This document shows positions 35,997 through 45,479 of a stretch of 64,000 nucleotides of DNA, piece by piece (position 1 is the stretch's first letter; every line of letters begins with the position of its first letter). The position numbers and the translations under genes are program-made. Location of the stretch: NCBI RefSeq assembly GCF_014697625.1, contig NZ_JACJSG010000004.1, positions 1 to 64,000 of the forward strand, in the 5' to 3' direction. This stretch comes from Anabaena azotica FACHB-119 (GTDB lineage: Bacteria; Cyanobacteriota; Cyanobacteriia; Cyanobacteriales; Nostocaceae). Under the pieces are notes generated by a model that did not search any database, was not told the origin of the DNA, and saw nothing but the letters and a program-made list of their open reading frames with translations.

Positions 35997-36143
35997 CTGA
36001 CTTTTCACGGGATCTGGAAGACCTCTCTCCAAACCTCTCTCCTACAAGGAGAGAGGCTTTGATTTCTCCCCCTTCCCTTGTAGGGAAGGGGGCTGGGGGG
36101 TTAGGTCTGACGGAGCGCTTTTCCACATAACGTGAAAAGTCAG
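35997..36143. mobile_element. 147-bp MITE with CTGACTTTTCACG ends (copy B), 10-bp target duplication
   Basis: Ends CTGACTTTTCACG and its perfect complement. Flanked by attactttac at 35987-35996 and 36144-36153. Its right duplication directly abuts the left end of the other MITE (36154), so copy B inserted at the edge of that element. Its interior hairpins match copies A and C. Confidence 0.93.
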
Positions 36144-36153
36144 ATTACTTTAC

Positions 36154-36276
36154 AGGACTTACGCAAGTTTCACAATTGGTGGTTGGTGCGTGACGCTACA
36201 AGTCTCATGACTACGTTCAAATAATTTCGCAGCGTCACACACCCTACAGAAAAAATATGCCAGTTGCGTAAGTCCT
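36154..36276. mobile_element. 123-bp MITE with AGGACTTACGCAA ends (copy 2)
   Basis: Perfect 13-bp terminal inverted repeats at 36154-36166 and 36264-36276. The interior is nearly identical to 6303-6424. No clear target duplication is seen. ggactat and gactatt heptamers follow at 36293-36338, up to the stop of the next gene. Confidence 0.88.
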
Positions 36277-36340
36277 AAGAAGAAAAACTAATAACTATGG
36301 ACTATTGACTATGGACTATGGACTATTGACTATTGACCAA

Positions 36341-36874
36341 TCACTCATCAATTTCATTGTCCCAGTTAGAAGCTTCTTGATAACCATCACTAATACGGTA
36401 TGCTTCTGCTTTGGGGAGACGGTTTTCTGGTTTTAGTGCTTCTCGTTCTCGCACAGTCAGGGAAGATTGTTCTGTAATAGGTAGACGTTCGACTGTTCGC
36501 CTTGTTGGTTTTTGCCTAGTGAAGGTCTTCCAGGCTGCTTTAACACCAACAAATACGCTACGTGTACCTGTTTGGATATTTTGAGCTTGTTTTCTGGCTC
36601 CGTCTAAACTCTGATCAACTTGCTTGACAACTTGACCAGCACTTTTGACACCTTCGCTCACATCTTCGGTCAAATCTGTGATTTCTAAGCCTGTGGTGCG
36701 GATGGCTTCTAAGGTAGGTGGGAGTTCTCTTGAGAGTGTATCAAATAACTTTTCTGCGCTACGAGCAGCCCGTGCTAGTTCCTGCAAAGCGGGTATTGCT
36801 GCTACCAAAACAGCAGTTAAGCTAGCAGCAACTAAGACAATGGAAAGTCCCAACCAAAACAGGGGTTCAGTCAC
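36341..36874 (-). CDS. DUF948-like membrane-anchored coiled-coil protein
   Basis: 177 residues from a GTG. One N-terminal membrane helix (about 5-27) leads to a long amphipathic helix/coiled region (about 35-105) and a basic, low-complexity tail. This is the DUF948 pattern, found beside YtxH proteins in stress-related loci. The YtxH gene lies upstream on the same strand after about 100 bp, supporting the assignment. Function is not known. Confidence 0.75.
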   Translation of the reverse strand: MTEPLFWLGLSIVLVAASLTAVLVAAIPALQELARAARSAEKLFDTLSRELPPTLEAIRTTGLEITDLTEDVSEGVKSAGQVVKQVDQSLDGARKQAQNIQTGTRSVFVGVKAAWKTFTRQKPTRRTVERLPITEQSSLTVREREALKPENRLPKAEAYRISDGYQEASNWDNEIDE

Positions 36875-36976
36875 GGTAATAAAATTTTACAATTCAAAAT
36901 GCTTTTGGCTAAGTTACAAAATCAGCAAATACTCATTTACTGTAATCAATTTTGATATTGTTACCTGTTTGACAAC

Positions 36977-37327
36977 TTATGGACGTTCTAATTCTTCGGC
37001 TAGCGTATCTGATGCTGGGGTAGCTTGTTGGCGTTTCAAGACTTGACTTTCACGCTGACTAGCATCTATACCAGCTGCGATCGCATCCCGTAATCTATCC
37101 AAAGTTTCATCCCAGTTTCGCAAAGCGTTAGCAGAAAGTCTGTCTGCTTGAATTTGTACGCTTGTTGATAAATCCTCTGCCAATTCGGGAATTGCATCAG
37201 CAGATTTTTTCAAAAGTTTACGAGTTTCGCGCCCTGTGCGTGGAGCTGCAAGTAACCCTGCTAAAGCACCAATGGTAGCTCCCAGCATCAAACCGCCAAT
37301 AAATACTCCAGAACGGTTATTAGACAT
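36977..37327 (-). CDS. YtxH-domain protein
   Basis: 116 residues. The YtxH N-terminus is clear: GVFIGGLMLGATIGALAGLL membrane segment followed by APRTGRETRKLLKKSADA. A long helix completes it. YtxH proteins are small envelope proteins often induced by stress; no enzymatic function is known. It is upstream of the DUF948-like gene and downstream of another single-helix protein gene, a likely envelope cluster. Confidence 0.88.
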   Translation of the reverse strand: MSNNRSGVFIGGLMLGATIGALAGLLAAPRTGRETRKLLKKSADAIPELAEDLSTSVQIQADRLSANALRNWDETLDRLRDAIAAGIDASQRESQVLKRQQATPASDTLAEELERP

Positions 37328-37441
37328 CTTATACTGTTTCTCTCCTTACACCTATTTTAGGTGCTTTTCACTGATGGCAAAACGCCAATAATTTTCCGCA
37401 GTTAGCTTCTGTTGACAATATATCAACTAAAAAAGTTGCTT

Positions 37442-37792
37442 TTATGCCTTAACTGATTTTACAGACTGTTGTTTCCCAGATAGAGAACTTGGTCTGCGAA
37501 CGTAACGCCCCCAGCTTCTTTGCCCAAGTAATAGTAAACTGACGATTTGCCGTATTTGTTGAATTTTTGTCTGTAAACCTTGGTTACTCTGCCGTAAATT
37601 TAGAATATTCTGCTGACCAAGATAAATGTTTTCCGGTGCGTTGTGTAGTAAATTGTGACTACATTGCTCGTATTGCAGTAGGCGATCGCTCAATAAAGCT
37701 ATCCGCTTTTTCAGTTGCCAAACTTGCCAAGCTACGAAGAGTAGCATGAATGAGATGAGAATGTTAATCGCTACAACCACTGTTACCATCAT
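37442..37792 (-). CDS. Small membrane-anchored coiled-coil protein
   Basis: 116 residues. N-terminal helix (about 3-23), then a coiled-coil stretch (KKRIALLSDRLLQYEQ; LRQSNQGLQTKIQQIRQIV), ending in a basic tail. No recognised family. It is the first of three same-strand genes with YtxH and DUF948-like proteins, with gaps of about 100 bp, suggesting a shared envelope role. Confidence 0.7.
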   Translation of the reverse strand: MMVTVVVAINILISFMLLFVAWQVWQLKKRIALLSDRLLQYEQCSHNLLHNAPENIYLGQQNILNLRQSNQGLQTKIQQIRQIVSLLLLGQRSWGRYVRRPSSLSGKQQSVKSVKA

Positions 37793-38704
37793 TGAACTCA
37801 GGGAATTTTGTTATTTGTGGTATTAAAGAAGCTAATATTTCCCACTTAGCATCACACAGTTCTGTCAGCTACGGCTTGTCAGGCATACTTACTTAGTGGA
37901 TATCCTCTTTGATGAGTATATTATCCTTCTTGTTCAATCTCTGTTTTCTTCTTTATATTTCCTTTATAAATAACGTCTAATGTGAATAAAAATCTTGTAA
38001 TTGGGTAGACATTTGTAGGGGCGGGTTCACCGGGATCATCGTTAATTGTTGATGATATTTGATTAACCCGCCCCTACCGAGTCTCATAGGCTCCAAGCAT
38101 AGGCTATTTTTTGGATATAGAAGGTTTTCCTAATTCACATCAGACGTAAATAGATTTTTGACATCTCCGTAGATTATGATTAGCTGGGCAATTTCTCATC
38201 TACAGATGCTTAGTTAACGCCTTCTTTCTTTTTTAGAATACCAAATCTCTGTAACAATGAGCTTAATACAATTACAGCAACTTTTGCGTCTTTGCGCCTT
38301 TGCGTGAGTTATAGAAAGCAATATTAAGCTCAACTTCATAGAGAAATGGTATAAGTAGGTAGACATAATTAAATATAAAATGAGTTGTTGTTCGTAGTTA
38401 GCGATTTATCGCTCTATTGCTGGGTTTGAAAGGACTAAAGTCCTTACTACAAACTTATATTTAATTAAGTCTCTCTACTTTCAGTTACTGAGCAGATTAG
38501 GAAATGCTGTAATATAAAATTTGCAAAATTTAAAATAATTAAACTAGACAATAATTTTCATATATTAATATAGCAAGCAGCTAGGCTGGAGGTAAAGCGA
38601 TCGCCACACAGATTACAACCAATCTCATCAGCAGATATAGTTACGAATCACCTCTTTAGCTGTAACCTGTAACCTGACACCTGTTACCTATCTCCCTGCT
38701 ATAT
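37793..38704. other. Intergenic region of about 0.9 kb with dispersed repeats
   Basis: No supportable gene. It contains the palindromic repeat at 38015-38077 (GTAGGGGCGGGTT ends), a ctttgcgcctttgcgtgag copy at 38290-38310, a GTAG...CTTACTAC double-hairpin copy at 38394-38450, and gtaacct/gacacct heptamers at 38658-38690 before the site-2 protease gene end. Confidence 0.75.
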
Positions 38705-40180
38705 TTAAATTTGCAGCAAATTAGCAAGCACCTGCGGCATTGGCAACACAATAATTACCAACAAAGCTATTGCTAACAGACCTAAAATATCTCGCTTGCT
38801 ATCCAATTCCGTCACATCATTCAAAGCAGGTTCATCAACTAAGGGAATGAACAATAAGATAATTGCCCAGACAAAAAATTCAGATTGAACTAATGAAAGT
38901 AACAATAACAAAAGCCGGGCAATTTGACCGATAAACATAGCTTTTCTTTGTCCGAACATGGCATGAACAATATGTCCACCATCTAATTGCCCCACAGGCA
39001 TAAGATTTAATGCTGTGACAATTAATCCTAAAAAACCAGCCACTGCAACTGGATGTAAATCAATCGCTGATTTTGCAGTTAATGCACTTCCCATAGCTAA
39101 TTTAGCCAGTAATCCTACAAGAATTGAATATCTAGGATTAAGAGCATCAGGATTGAGTAAACTTGTTTTGTCGGTTAAGGGAATTACATCCGAATGAGCC
39201 AAGCCCCAAATAACTAAGGGTAATGTAGCGATAAACCCAGCCAGAGGCCCAGCAATACCCACATCAAATAAAGCCTTGCGGTTGGGAATAGGACTCCGCA
39301 TTTGAATGAATGCACCAAAGGTTCCCAAGAAAAAAGGTATGGGAATAAAATAGGGCAGAGTCGAGCGAATTTTGTAAAACCTAGCTGCTAAATAATGACC
39401 CATTTCATGGATACCCAAGATAGTCATTAACGCTAAGGCATAGGGTAATCCTTGTAAAAGTATTGTTGGGTCGCTTTGTAATCTTGTCAGGTCAACTCCG
39501 GCAATTCTGACACCTACTATAGTAGTTGTTACTAAAGTTGCCGCTAATAATAATAAAGCTAATCCAGGGCGGGTTAATTGTTCTGATTGTCTAGCTTTAG
39601 CTTTAGCAGCTTGGGTGTTGGGAACTAGTACAAAGAAAGGTTTACCGTTGAAACCTTCTTGAAAGATGAGTAAGAAGCGATCGCCAAATTCGGCTTCAAT
39701 ATTCGCTCTAATCTGCTGGTAAGCTTGAGTTGGTGTCGTGCGTAACTGTCCCCGGCAAATCACCGCCTGGGGTCTATACTCAATATTCTGGACGTAGTAA
39801 ATAGACCAGGGAAAACAATTACGTAGTTGGGTTTCTTCCGTTGGTTCAATGGGACGCACAGGCACTGGTTCTACGGTAGGATGAATAGCCGATTGTGATT
39901 CTGGGGTCTGGGGTGCAGTTTGCGTATCCCTTGGCGTTTGCCGTCCCCACTGAAACAACAGCCAGTATAACAAAAGGCAGATAATCGACGGCCAAAATAT
40001 CAGTGCTGGCGGTGGAGCTTGTTTCGCCCCATAAATCAGCGTCCATCCAGTTAAAATTAGTGCCGGTGTCATCAACACCAGCCATAACAGCCAGATGGGT
40101 GTTTTGGTGATGTTAGCCACACTGCGCTGCACCATCAGATAAGTAGCAATTCCCAATAACAGGAGAAACCAAAATGTCAT
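38705..40180 (-). CDS. Site-2-type membrane metalloprotease (M50)
   Basis: 491 residues from the ATG at 40180; an upstream TTG adds eight. Two or three N-terminal helices lead to a soluble region (about 100-195). The M50 core follows, with zinc motif GIHEMGHYLAARF and the distal LMPVGQLDGGHIVHAMFG providing the Asp ligand. Several further helices end the protein. It should cut substrates within the membrane. The domain order resembles the plant/cyanobacterial EGY-type proteases rather than RseP, as no PDZ domain is visible. Confidence 0.88.
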   Translation of the reverse strand: MTFWFLLLLGIATYLMVQRSVANITKTPIWLLWLVLMTPALILTGWTLIYGAKQAPPPALIFWPSIICLLLYWLLFQWGRQTPRDTQTAPQTPESQSAIHPTVEPVPVRPIEPTEETQLRNCFPWSIYYVQNIEYRPQAVICRGQLRTTPTQAYQQIRANIEAEFGDRFLLIFQEGFNGKPFFVLVPNTQAAKAKARQSEQLTRPGLALLLLAATLVTTTIVGVRIAGVDLTRLQSDPTILLQGLPYALALMTILGIHEMGHYLAARFYKIRSTLPYFIPIPFFLGTFGAFIQMRSPIPNRKALFDVGIAGPLAGFIATLPLVIWGLAHSDVIPLTDKTSLLNPDALNPRYSILVGLLAKLAMGSALTAKSAIDLHPVAVAGFLGLIVTALNLMPVGQLDGGHIVHAMFGQRKAMFIGQIARLLLLLLSLVQSEFFVWAIILLFIPLVDEPALNDVTELDSKRDILGLLAIALLVIIVLPMPQVLANLLQI

Positions 40181-40428
40181 GTTTTCTTTAGTATTTTTGA
40201 ACAATGTCCCGCAAGTAGTGCTAGCACCGTAGCCATCACTACCAAGCAGACCTGCAACCCCAGATTTTTAGATCACATTTTATGTGTCAGTTGTTAGTTG
40301 TCAGAAGTCAGTTGTTTTAGGATTTGGTGTAATACATTCCTGATGGGGTAGTTTTCACAAATCTCAGCTACTGACCACTGACCACTGACAAAAACTATTT
40401 TTACAACACATCAGGTTTAGTTTTTCTT

Positions 40429-41115
40429 ATGTGTCCCTTACCTCAACAACCTAGTTCTACAACCAAGTCACCACGGGATGTTTTAGACAGTATTTTTGCC
40501 TTTCCACCAAATCGGGACACATTAGGAGGAACCTCTTATTTCATTGTAGGAAATGAAGGCAATATCCTCATAGATTGCCCTGGCTTAGACCAAACAAATT
40601 TAGATTTTTTGCGATCGCATGGCGGCGTAAAGTGGTTATTCCTCACCCATCGCGGCGCTATTGGCAAAAGCGCGGAAATTCAACAAAATTTCAGCTGTGA
40701 CATTCTCATCCAAGAACAAGAAGCCTATTTACTACCGGGCTTAAGCCTCACCACCTTCACCCAAGAACTCACCATCACACCCACAGCCAAAATTATCTGG
40801 ACACCCGGACATTCTCCTGGTTCCTCTTGCTTGTACTATAACAATTTAGGCGGTGTATTATTTTCCGGTCGTCATTTACTCCCCAACCAACAAGGTGAAC
40901 CCGTCCCACTACGCACAGCCAAAACCTTTCACTGGCCAAGACAAATCAACAGCCTCAAAACCATCATAGAAACCTTCACCCCAGATAATTTAAATTACAT
41001 CTGTCCCGGTGCTAACACTGGCTTCCTCAGAGGTAAACGCTGCATAGACCAAGCCTATCACCGCCTCGCCGCCTTGGATTTGTCAACTTTGCTACAGATA
41101 CAGGCGATTTTGTAG
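40429..41115 (+). CDS. Metallo-beta-lactamase-fold protein with degenerate metal motif
   Basis: 228 residues. The fold is shown by GNILIDCPGLD, WLFLTHRGAIGKS, WTPGHSPGSSCLYY and GVLFSGRHLL. The first metal motif, normally HxHxDH, reads THRGAIGKS: only the first His remains, so the standard metal site is incomplete. The second-site His in PGHSPGS is kept. It may bind one metal or have lost hydrolase activity. Heptamers flank the gene on both sides. Confidence 0.8.
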   Translation: MCPLPQQPSSTTKSPRDVLDSIFAFPPNRDTLGGTSYFIVGNEGNILIDCPGLDQTNLDFLRSHGGVKWLFLTHRGAIGKSAEIQQNFSCDILIQEQEAYLLPGLSLTTFTQELTITPTAKIIWTPGHSPGSSCLYYNNLGGVLFSGRHLLPNQQGEPVPLRTAKTFHWPRQINSLKTIIETFTPDNLNYICPGANTGFLRGKRCIDQAYHRLAALDLSTLLQIQAIL

Positions 41116-41190
41116 TTAATCAGTTATCAGTTATCAGTTATCAGTTATCAGGTTATGTTCACTGTTCACTGATAACTGTCAACTGACCCT
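41114..41190. repeat. Heptamer repeats between convergent genes
   Basis: cagttat copies in one orientation followed by gttcactgataactg in the other, forming an inverted arrangement at the junction of the MBL gene and ctpA. Confidence 0.85.
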
Positions 41191-42442
41191 ACTCCCCAGT
41201 CCCTAACTTCGCCACCACAGCATTTTTACTCAACACATCCAAAGCGGCTTGATATTGCAAATCTGTTTCTGTACCAATTTCATCGCGGGTGAGTATTTGT
41301 TGGGTAACAACCGTATCTGGTTTGATGCCTAACTTGTTAATATCTCGGTGGTTAGGAGTCTCATATTTAGCGATCGTCACGGCTAAACCAGAACCATCGG
41401 ATAATTCAAATAAAGACTGAATTAAACCTTTGCCAAAAGTGGTTTCCCCTACCAACTCGGCGCGACCGTTATCTTGGAGTGCGCCGGCGAGAATTTCGCT
41501 AGCGCTGGCGGTTCCTTGATTGACTAGAATTACCAGTGGGTCGTCTGTCAAGGCTGGGCCGAAAGCTTCAAAGCTACCTTGAATACCTTGGCGATTGACG
41601 GTGTAAACAATTGTACCGGAGTCTAACCACAGACGGGCAATTTCAATACCGGCTTGGAGTAAGCCACCGGGATTATTTCGCAAATCCAAGATGTAGGCAG
41701 CCGCACCTTTTTTTTCTAGACTAGAAATAGCGTGTGCTAATTCCATTGAGGCGTTAGCATTGAATTGATTTAAGCGCAGATAACCGTAAGGCGTACCTTG
41801 GGGGGATGAGCGTAATTCTGCCACAACAGGGTTGAGGGCGATGCGATCGCGCACGACTCTAATTTCCTGTTCGCCTTCGCCGTCGCGTTCAATCAACAGC
41901 GTCACTAAACTACCAATGGGGCCGCGCATTCTAGCAGCAGCTTCGTCTAATGTCAAGTCTGTAGTAGAAATGCCTTCAATTTTGACAATGCGATCGCGTG
42001 GTCTAATTCCCGCTTTCTCGGCTGGAGAACCCGCGATCGGCGCAACTACTTCCAACTTCCCACTTTGGGGATTGAGGGCAATTTGTAAACCTACTCCCGT
42101 CAGTTCTCCAGAAGTATTCACCTGTAAACTGCGATATTGCTCAGGGTCTAAAAACCTAGTAAAAGGATCATCCAAGGTTTTGAGCATATTTTGAATAGCG
42201 CCGTAAGCAGCTTTCTGGTCTGAGATTGGCTTTTCGAGTACCTTCTGTCTTACCGCCGCCCAGTTTTGATGATTAAAAGTGTCATCCAGATAAGTGCGAT
42301 TAACAATTCGCCACACTTCCGACACCAGTTTTTGCTCATCCGTCAACGCTGCGGCTGGTTGAATAAATATTCCACAAGCCAAACTCAAAGCCACTAATAA
42401 CGAAAATCCCAACCGAAAAACCTGTTTTTGCATGAACCCCAT
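41189..42442 (-). CDS. ctpA: Carboxyl-terminal processing protease (CtpA type)
   Basis: 417 residues. Signal peptide (cleavage near PAAA, about residue 31), N-terminal helices, a PDZ domain (about 105-190; GVGLQI, VVAPIAGSPAEKAGI) and an S41 catalytic domain. The catalytic dyad is Ser313 in GTASASE and Lys338 in GETTFGKGLIQ, 25 residues apart as usual. CtpA removes the C-terminal extension of photosystem II D1 in the lumen; paralogues CtpB/C exist, so the exact paralogue is inferred. It is divergent from petB. Confidence 0.88.
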   Translation of the reverse strand: MGFMQKQVFRLGFSLLVALSLACGIFIQPAAALTDEQKLVSEVWRIVNRTYLDDTFNHQNWAAVRQKVLEKPISDQKAAYGAIQNMLKTLDDPFTRFLDPEQYRSLQVNTSGELTGVGLQIALNPQSGKLEVVAPIAGSPAEKAGIRPRDRIVKIEGISTTDLTLDEAAARMRGPIGSLVTLLIERDGEGEQEIRVVRDRIALNPVVAELRSSPQGTPYGYLRLNQFNANASMELAHAISSLEKKGAAAYILDLRNNPGGLLQAGIEIARLWLDSGTIVYTVNRQGIQGSFEAFGPALTDDPLVILVNQGTASASEILAGALQDNGRAELVGETTFGKGLIQSLFELSDGSGLAVTIAKYETPNHRDINKLGIKPDTVVTQQILTRDEIGTETDLQYQAALDVLSKNAVVAKLGTGE

Positions 42443-42813
42443 TTTCAGTTTTACCTCAACCCAAATTGCCTAGAATTTAGCCAGTTGCCCGATTTTTGAT
42501 GAAATCTATCTCTCGACTATGTTACTTTTTTTATAGAAGTGGTGCATTATTCTCATCAAGTCGTTAAGGCAGCTGGTGTTAGTGCATCCCCTCTACCAAA
42601 AGGTTTATGATCTACTTTGTACCCCCCAATCGGGTCGGCTTGCAAAGAGAACGCAATATATTCCATATTTAACAGAGTGTTAAGTTTGTGAAAACTCTTA
42701 GCATTCTGCAAGAGTGAAAAACAAACAAAAAAACCTCCTCTTAAAAGAAAATCCCAAAATTGCCAATTGGGAGATTGAATCAACCGCAACCGATTTTAGG
42801 AACTTGAGATTGT
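42443..42813. other. Divergent ctpA-petB promoter region
   Basis: 371 bp between divergent genes, without repeats or open frames worth noting. Promoters for both genes must lie here. AT-rich stretches such as ttactttttttatagaa (about 42523-42540) are possible promoter elements, but no activator site could be named. Confidence 0.5.
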
Positions 42814-43461
42814 ATGGCCAACGTTTACGACTGGTTTGAGGAACGCTTGGAAATCCAGGCAATTGCCGAAGATGTGACAAGCAAATACGTCCCTCCCCAC
42901 GTCAACATCTTCTACTGCTTGGGTGGCATTACCCTAGTTTGTTTTCTGATCCAGTTCGCCACTGGATTCGCTATGACGTTCTACTACAAGCCAACAGTTG
43001 CTGAAGCATACTCCTCGGTAGAGTACATCATGAACGAGGTGAACTTCGGTTGGCTCATTCGCTCCATCCATCGCTGGTCTGCCAGCATGATGGTGCTGAT
43101 GATGATTCTGCACGTCTTCCGCGTTTACTTGACTGGTGGTTTCAAAAAGCCCCGCGAATTGACCTGGGTTAGTGGTGTGATCCTCGCTGTCATCACCGTT
43201 TCCTTCGGTGTTACAGGTTATTCTCTACCTTGGGATCAAGTCGGCTACTGGGCTGTGAAAATCGTGAGCGGTGTACCAGAAGCAATTCCCGTAGTCGGCG
43301 TACTCATCTCCGACTTGTTGCGCGGTGGTTCTAGCGTAGGTCAAGCAACCTTGACCCGCTACTACAGCGCCCACACCTTCGTTCTACCTTGGTTAATTGC
43401 GGTATTCATGCTATTCCACTTCTTGATGATCCGCAAACAAGGTATTTCTGGCCCCTTGTAA
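42814..43461 (+). CDS. petB: Cytochrome b6
   Basis: 215 residues, the standard length. N-terminal [20 protein letters not shown], Cys35 in FYCLGG that covalently holds heme c-n, heme-ligand His pairs in [20 protein letters not shown] and the second His set in [20 protein letters not shown]. Four membrane helices. It is the core of the cytochrome b6f complex in the thylakoid. petD follows in the same direction. Confidence 0.98.
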   Translation: MANVYDWFEERLEIQAIAEDVTSKYVPPHVNIFYCLGGITLVCFLIQFATGFAMTFYYKPTVAEAYSSVEYIMNEVNFGWLIRSIHRWSASMMVLMMILHVFRVYLTGGFKKPRELTWVSGVILAVITVSFGVTGYSLPWDQVGYWAVKIVSGVPEAIPVVGVLISDLLRGGSSVGQATLTRYYSAHTFVLPWLIAVFMLFHFLMIRKQGISGPL

Positions 43462-43744
43462 TCGAGCAATGAGTTTTCAGAGCTAGTAGTTTGTTTTAAA
43501 TTAAGATTGCTGAGTAGTGAGTGGTGAGTGTTGAGTGAAAAACCAAACACAAAAGGCAGCAGATCAGCCAGGGAGTGAGAGGAACTTACTCACAACTCAG
43601 GACTCAAGACTCAGCACTATAATTCCCTAGTATCTGAAACTGAAAGTTGTAAACAGCCTAAAGAAGGCTAGTGAAAATCTAGTAATGATTTAGGTTCAAT
43701 ACAAGGCCTTTAATTGAATTTTAAGCAGGAGAGCGCATTTAAAC
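43462..43744. repeat. petB-petD gap with gagtggtgagt-type repeats
   Basis: A 283-bp gap within the petBD unit, longer than the tight spacing common elsewhere. It holds gagtagtgagtggtgagtg and, in opposite orientation, actcacaactcaggactcaa repeats (43510-43615), which can pair and form a large imperfect hairpin within the transcript. Confidence 0.7.
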
Positions 43745-44227
43745 ATGGCTACACTGAAGAAACCCGATCTGAGCGATCCTAATTTAAGAGCTAAACTCGC
43801 CAAAGGCATGGGTCACAACTACTATGGTGAACCAGCTTGGCCTAACGATTTGCTGTATGTATTCCCAGTGGTCATCATGGGTTCATTTGCTTGTATCGTG
43901 GCTCTAGCTGTATTAGACCCAGCAATGACAGGCGAACCAGCAAATCCTTTCGCTACACCACTGGAAATTTTACCAGAGTGGTATTTGTACCCAGTATTCC
44001 AAATTTTGCGATCGCTCCCTAACAAATTGTTGGGAGTATTAGCAATGGCTTCCGTACCCCTGGGATTAATTCTCGTTCCCTTCATTGAGAACGTCAACAA
44101 ATTCCAAAACCCCTTCCGCCGTCCAGTTGCAACCACAGTGTTCTTGTTTGGCACTTTGGTAACTCTCTGGTTAGGTATCGGTGCTGCATTACCATTAGAC
44201 AAATCTTTAACCTTGGGCTTGTTCTAA
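43745..44227 (+). CDS. petD: Cytochrome b6f complex subunit IV
   Basis: 160 residues with three membrane helices. Typical N-terminus [20 protein letters not shown], the Qo-site PEWY motif ([20 protein letters not shown]) and a normal C-terminus. Together with cytochrome b6 it forms the quinol oxidation site. A GGAG stretch lies about 12 bases before the ATG. Confidence 0.98.
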   Translation: MATLKKPDLSDPNLRAKLAKGMGHNYYGEPAWPNDLLYVFPVVIMGSFACIVALAVLDPAMTGEPANPFATPLEILPEWYLYPVFQILRSLPNKLLGVLAMASVPLGLILVPFIENVNKFQNPFRRPVATTVFLFGTLVTLWLGIGAALPLDKSLTLGLF

Positions 44228-44250
44228 GATAGTAAGCTAGTCACCTAGAA

Positions 44251-44279
44251 GCTCCTTGACACCTGTAGGTTTCAGGAGC
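44251..44279 (+). terminator. Hairpin after petD
   Basis: GCTCCT...AGGAGC outer arms with an inner ACCTGTAGGT hairpin, 24 bp after the petD stop. No clear T-run follows, so it may terminate poorly or protect the 3' end of the petBD message. gtcaata/ggactat heptamers start at about 44365. Confidence 0.4.
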
Positions 44280-44499
44280 GTATATCTGAAAGTTATGATG
44301 TCATTCATATCAAGGATATGCGCTCTTGAAAACACAAAACAGGTGTCAATTTTAGTGATAATGATTAGTCAATAGTCAATAGTCAACAGTCAACAGTCAA
44401 TAGTCAACAGTTAAAGAGTTTGACTATGGACTATGGACTATGGACTAATTAATTTTAGATACAAAAAATTCTCCAAAATCTAAAATAGACTGAAGATCA

Positions 44500-45015
44500 T
44501 AAGACCTCACGGGACGTGGGAAACCCAGTAGCTTTAGCTCTGGGAGGAAAACGGACAAGGCAACTTTAGTCGCCGTCAAACATGGTAAAATCGATACAGC
44601 CACTAAGACCTTAAATGGTGGGTGAGACTCCCAGTGGTGGGACATACAGTTAAAAGACGGTTCACCGAAATGGTGACTTGCTACTAAGTGTAGTCTGTTT
44701 CTAGCCCCCGCAAGCAAAGACTTTTAAGAGAGTGAAGCAAACAATATACAAAACGTAGACCCAATGGTAGAGGCGGGTTTATATAGATCATCGCTGATCA
44801 GGGATAATGTATGTGAACCTGCCCTTACGCACTGTTTCGGAGGGAGTAGTGGGAATTGATGCCCCCTGTCGCACGACACCGGGATACGAGTAAACGGTCT
44901 TGGGAGTTGTGGTTCGAGCAATGCCTTGGTGGTATCTCCTTTTCAAGAATCCCCCGACTTTTTGTGAAAATGAGCGATAGCGAAATTTTCACAAAAAGTC
45001 GGGGGAGTGTCAAAG
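44500..45015 (+). mobile_element. IS605-type right end with possible omega-RNA-like region, no transposase
   Basis: Ends with a perfect 20-bp-stem hairpin: CCCCCGACTTTTTGTGAAAA (44951-44970) and its complement (44986-45005) around a 15-nt loop, preceded by caagaat and followed by gagtgtcaa. This is the layout of TnpB-bearing IS605 right ends. Upstream are several small hairpins, including CCCAGTAGCTTTAGCTCTGGG in two arms (44524-44544) and tcaccgaaatggtga (44662-44676), as in guide-RNA-producing right ends. No tnpA or tnpB frame is found. A GTAGGGGCGGGTT-type repeat (44767-44828) has inserted within it. The left boundary is uncertain. Confidence 0.5.
44767..44828. repeat. Dispersed palindromic repeat, GTAGGGGCGGGTT family (copy 3, diverged)
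   Basis: GTAGAGGCGGGTT and AACCTGCCCTTAC ends with the same AT-rich middle (tagatcatcgc) as the other copies. It lies within the IS605-type right-end region, presumably a later insertion. Confidence 0.75.
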
Positions 45016-45035
45016 TTACATTAAACTCACGGTCA

Positions 45036-45479
45036 ATGCTTGGCATAATGCAGCACGACCAACTCACAACTAAGAGCGAACTGAAGCTCCTCAACCAAGT
45101 ACAACAATGGTTTGAGGATTTTTCCCTAAAATACCTGTTTCAACTTGGCTGGACAGAAACACAACTTTATCGCCTCAACTTAGCGTTAGCGGAAGGTTTT
45201 ACAAATGCAGTCCGCCATGCTCATCGTACTTTACCACCGGAAACAACCATAGAAATTGAGGTCAATCTATGGATTAACAAAATAGAATTGAGAATTTGGG
45301 ATCATGGTAATCCTTTTGATCCAGATGCGATCGCCGAACCAGAACCAGGTACTTTACAGGTGGGTGGTTATGGCTGGTTCCTCCTGCGACGCTTGGCTGA
45401 CCGTGTGGTTTACGAGCGCAGTGAGGATGGAAGAAATTGTCTAGTAATCGTTAAATATCTCAAAGAAGGGCAGCATTAG
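45036..45479 (+). CDS. Anti-sigma-factor-type ATP-binding protein (RsbW-like)
   Basis: 148 residues from the ATG at 45036 (another ATG at 45048). The open frame continues upstream through the IS605 right end, but that part is translated repeat. The HATPase fold is shown by the N-box LALAEGFTNAVRHAH, the G1 box LRIWDHGNPFDP and the G2-type GGYGWFLLRRLAD. Such proteins bind or phosphorylate anti-anti-sigma partners and control sigma factors; no partner gene is adjacent. The start lies only 30 bp from the end of the IS remnant, so its promoter may lie in it. Confidence 0.85.
   Translation: MLGIMQHDQLTTKSELKLLNQVQQWFEDFSLKYLFQLGWTETQLYRLNLALAEGFTNAVRHAHRTLPPETTIEIEVNLWINKIELRIWDHGNPFDPDAIAEPEPGTLQVGGYGWFLLRRLADRVVYERSEDGRNCLVIVKYLKEGQH

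Noticed and set aside
35948..36130. Open frames on both strands inside MITE copy B
   Set aside because: They translate the inverted-repeat element; similar frames occur in the other copies and reflect its hairpin structure.
44445..44900. Group II intron
   Set aside because: No domain V-like hairpin, no GTGYG 5' end and no reverse transcriptase; IS605 right end explains the hairpins better.
44856..45035. N-terminal extension of the anti-sigma-type protein
   Set aside because: It is the translated IS605-type right end; the HATPase-type protein begins at 45036 or 45048.
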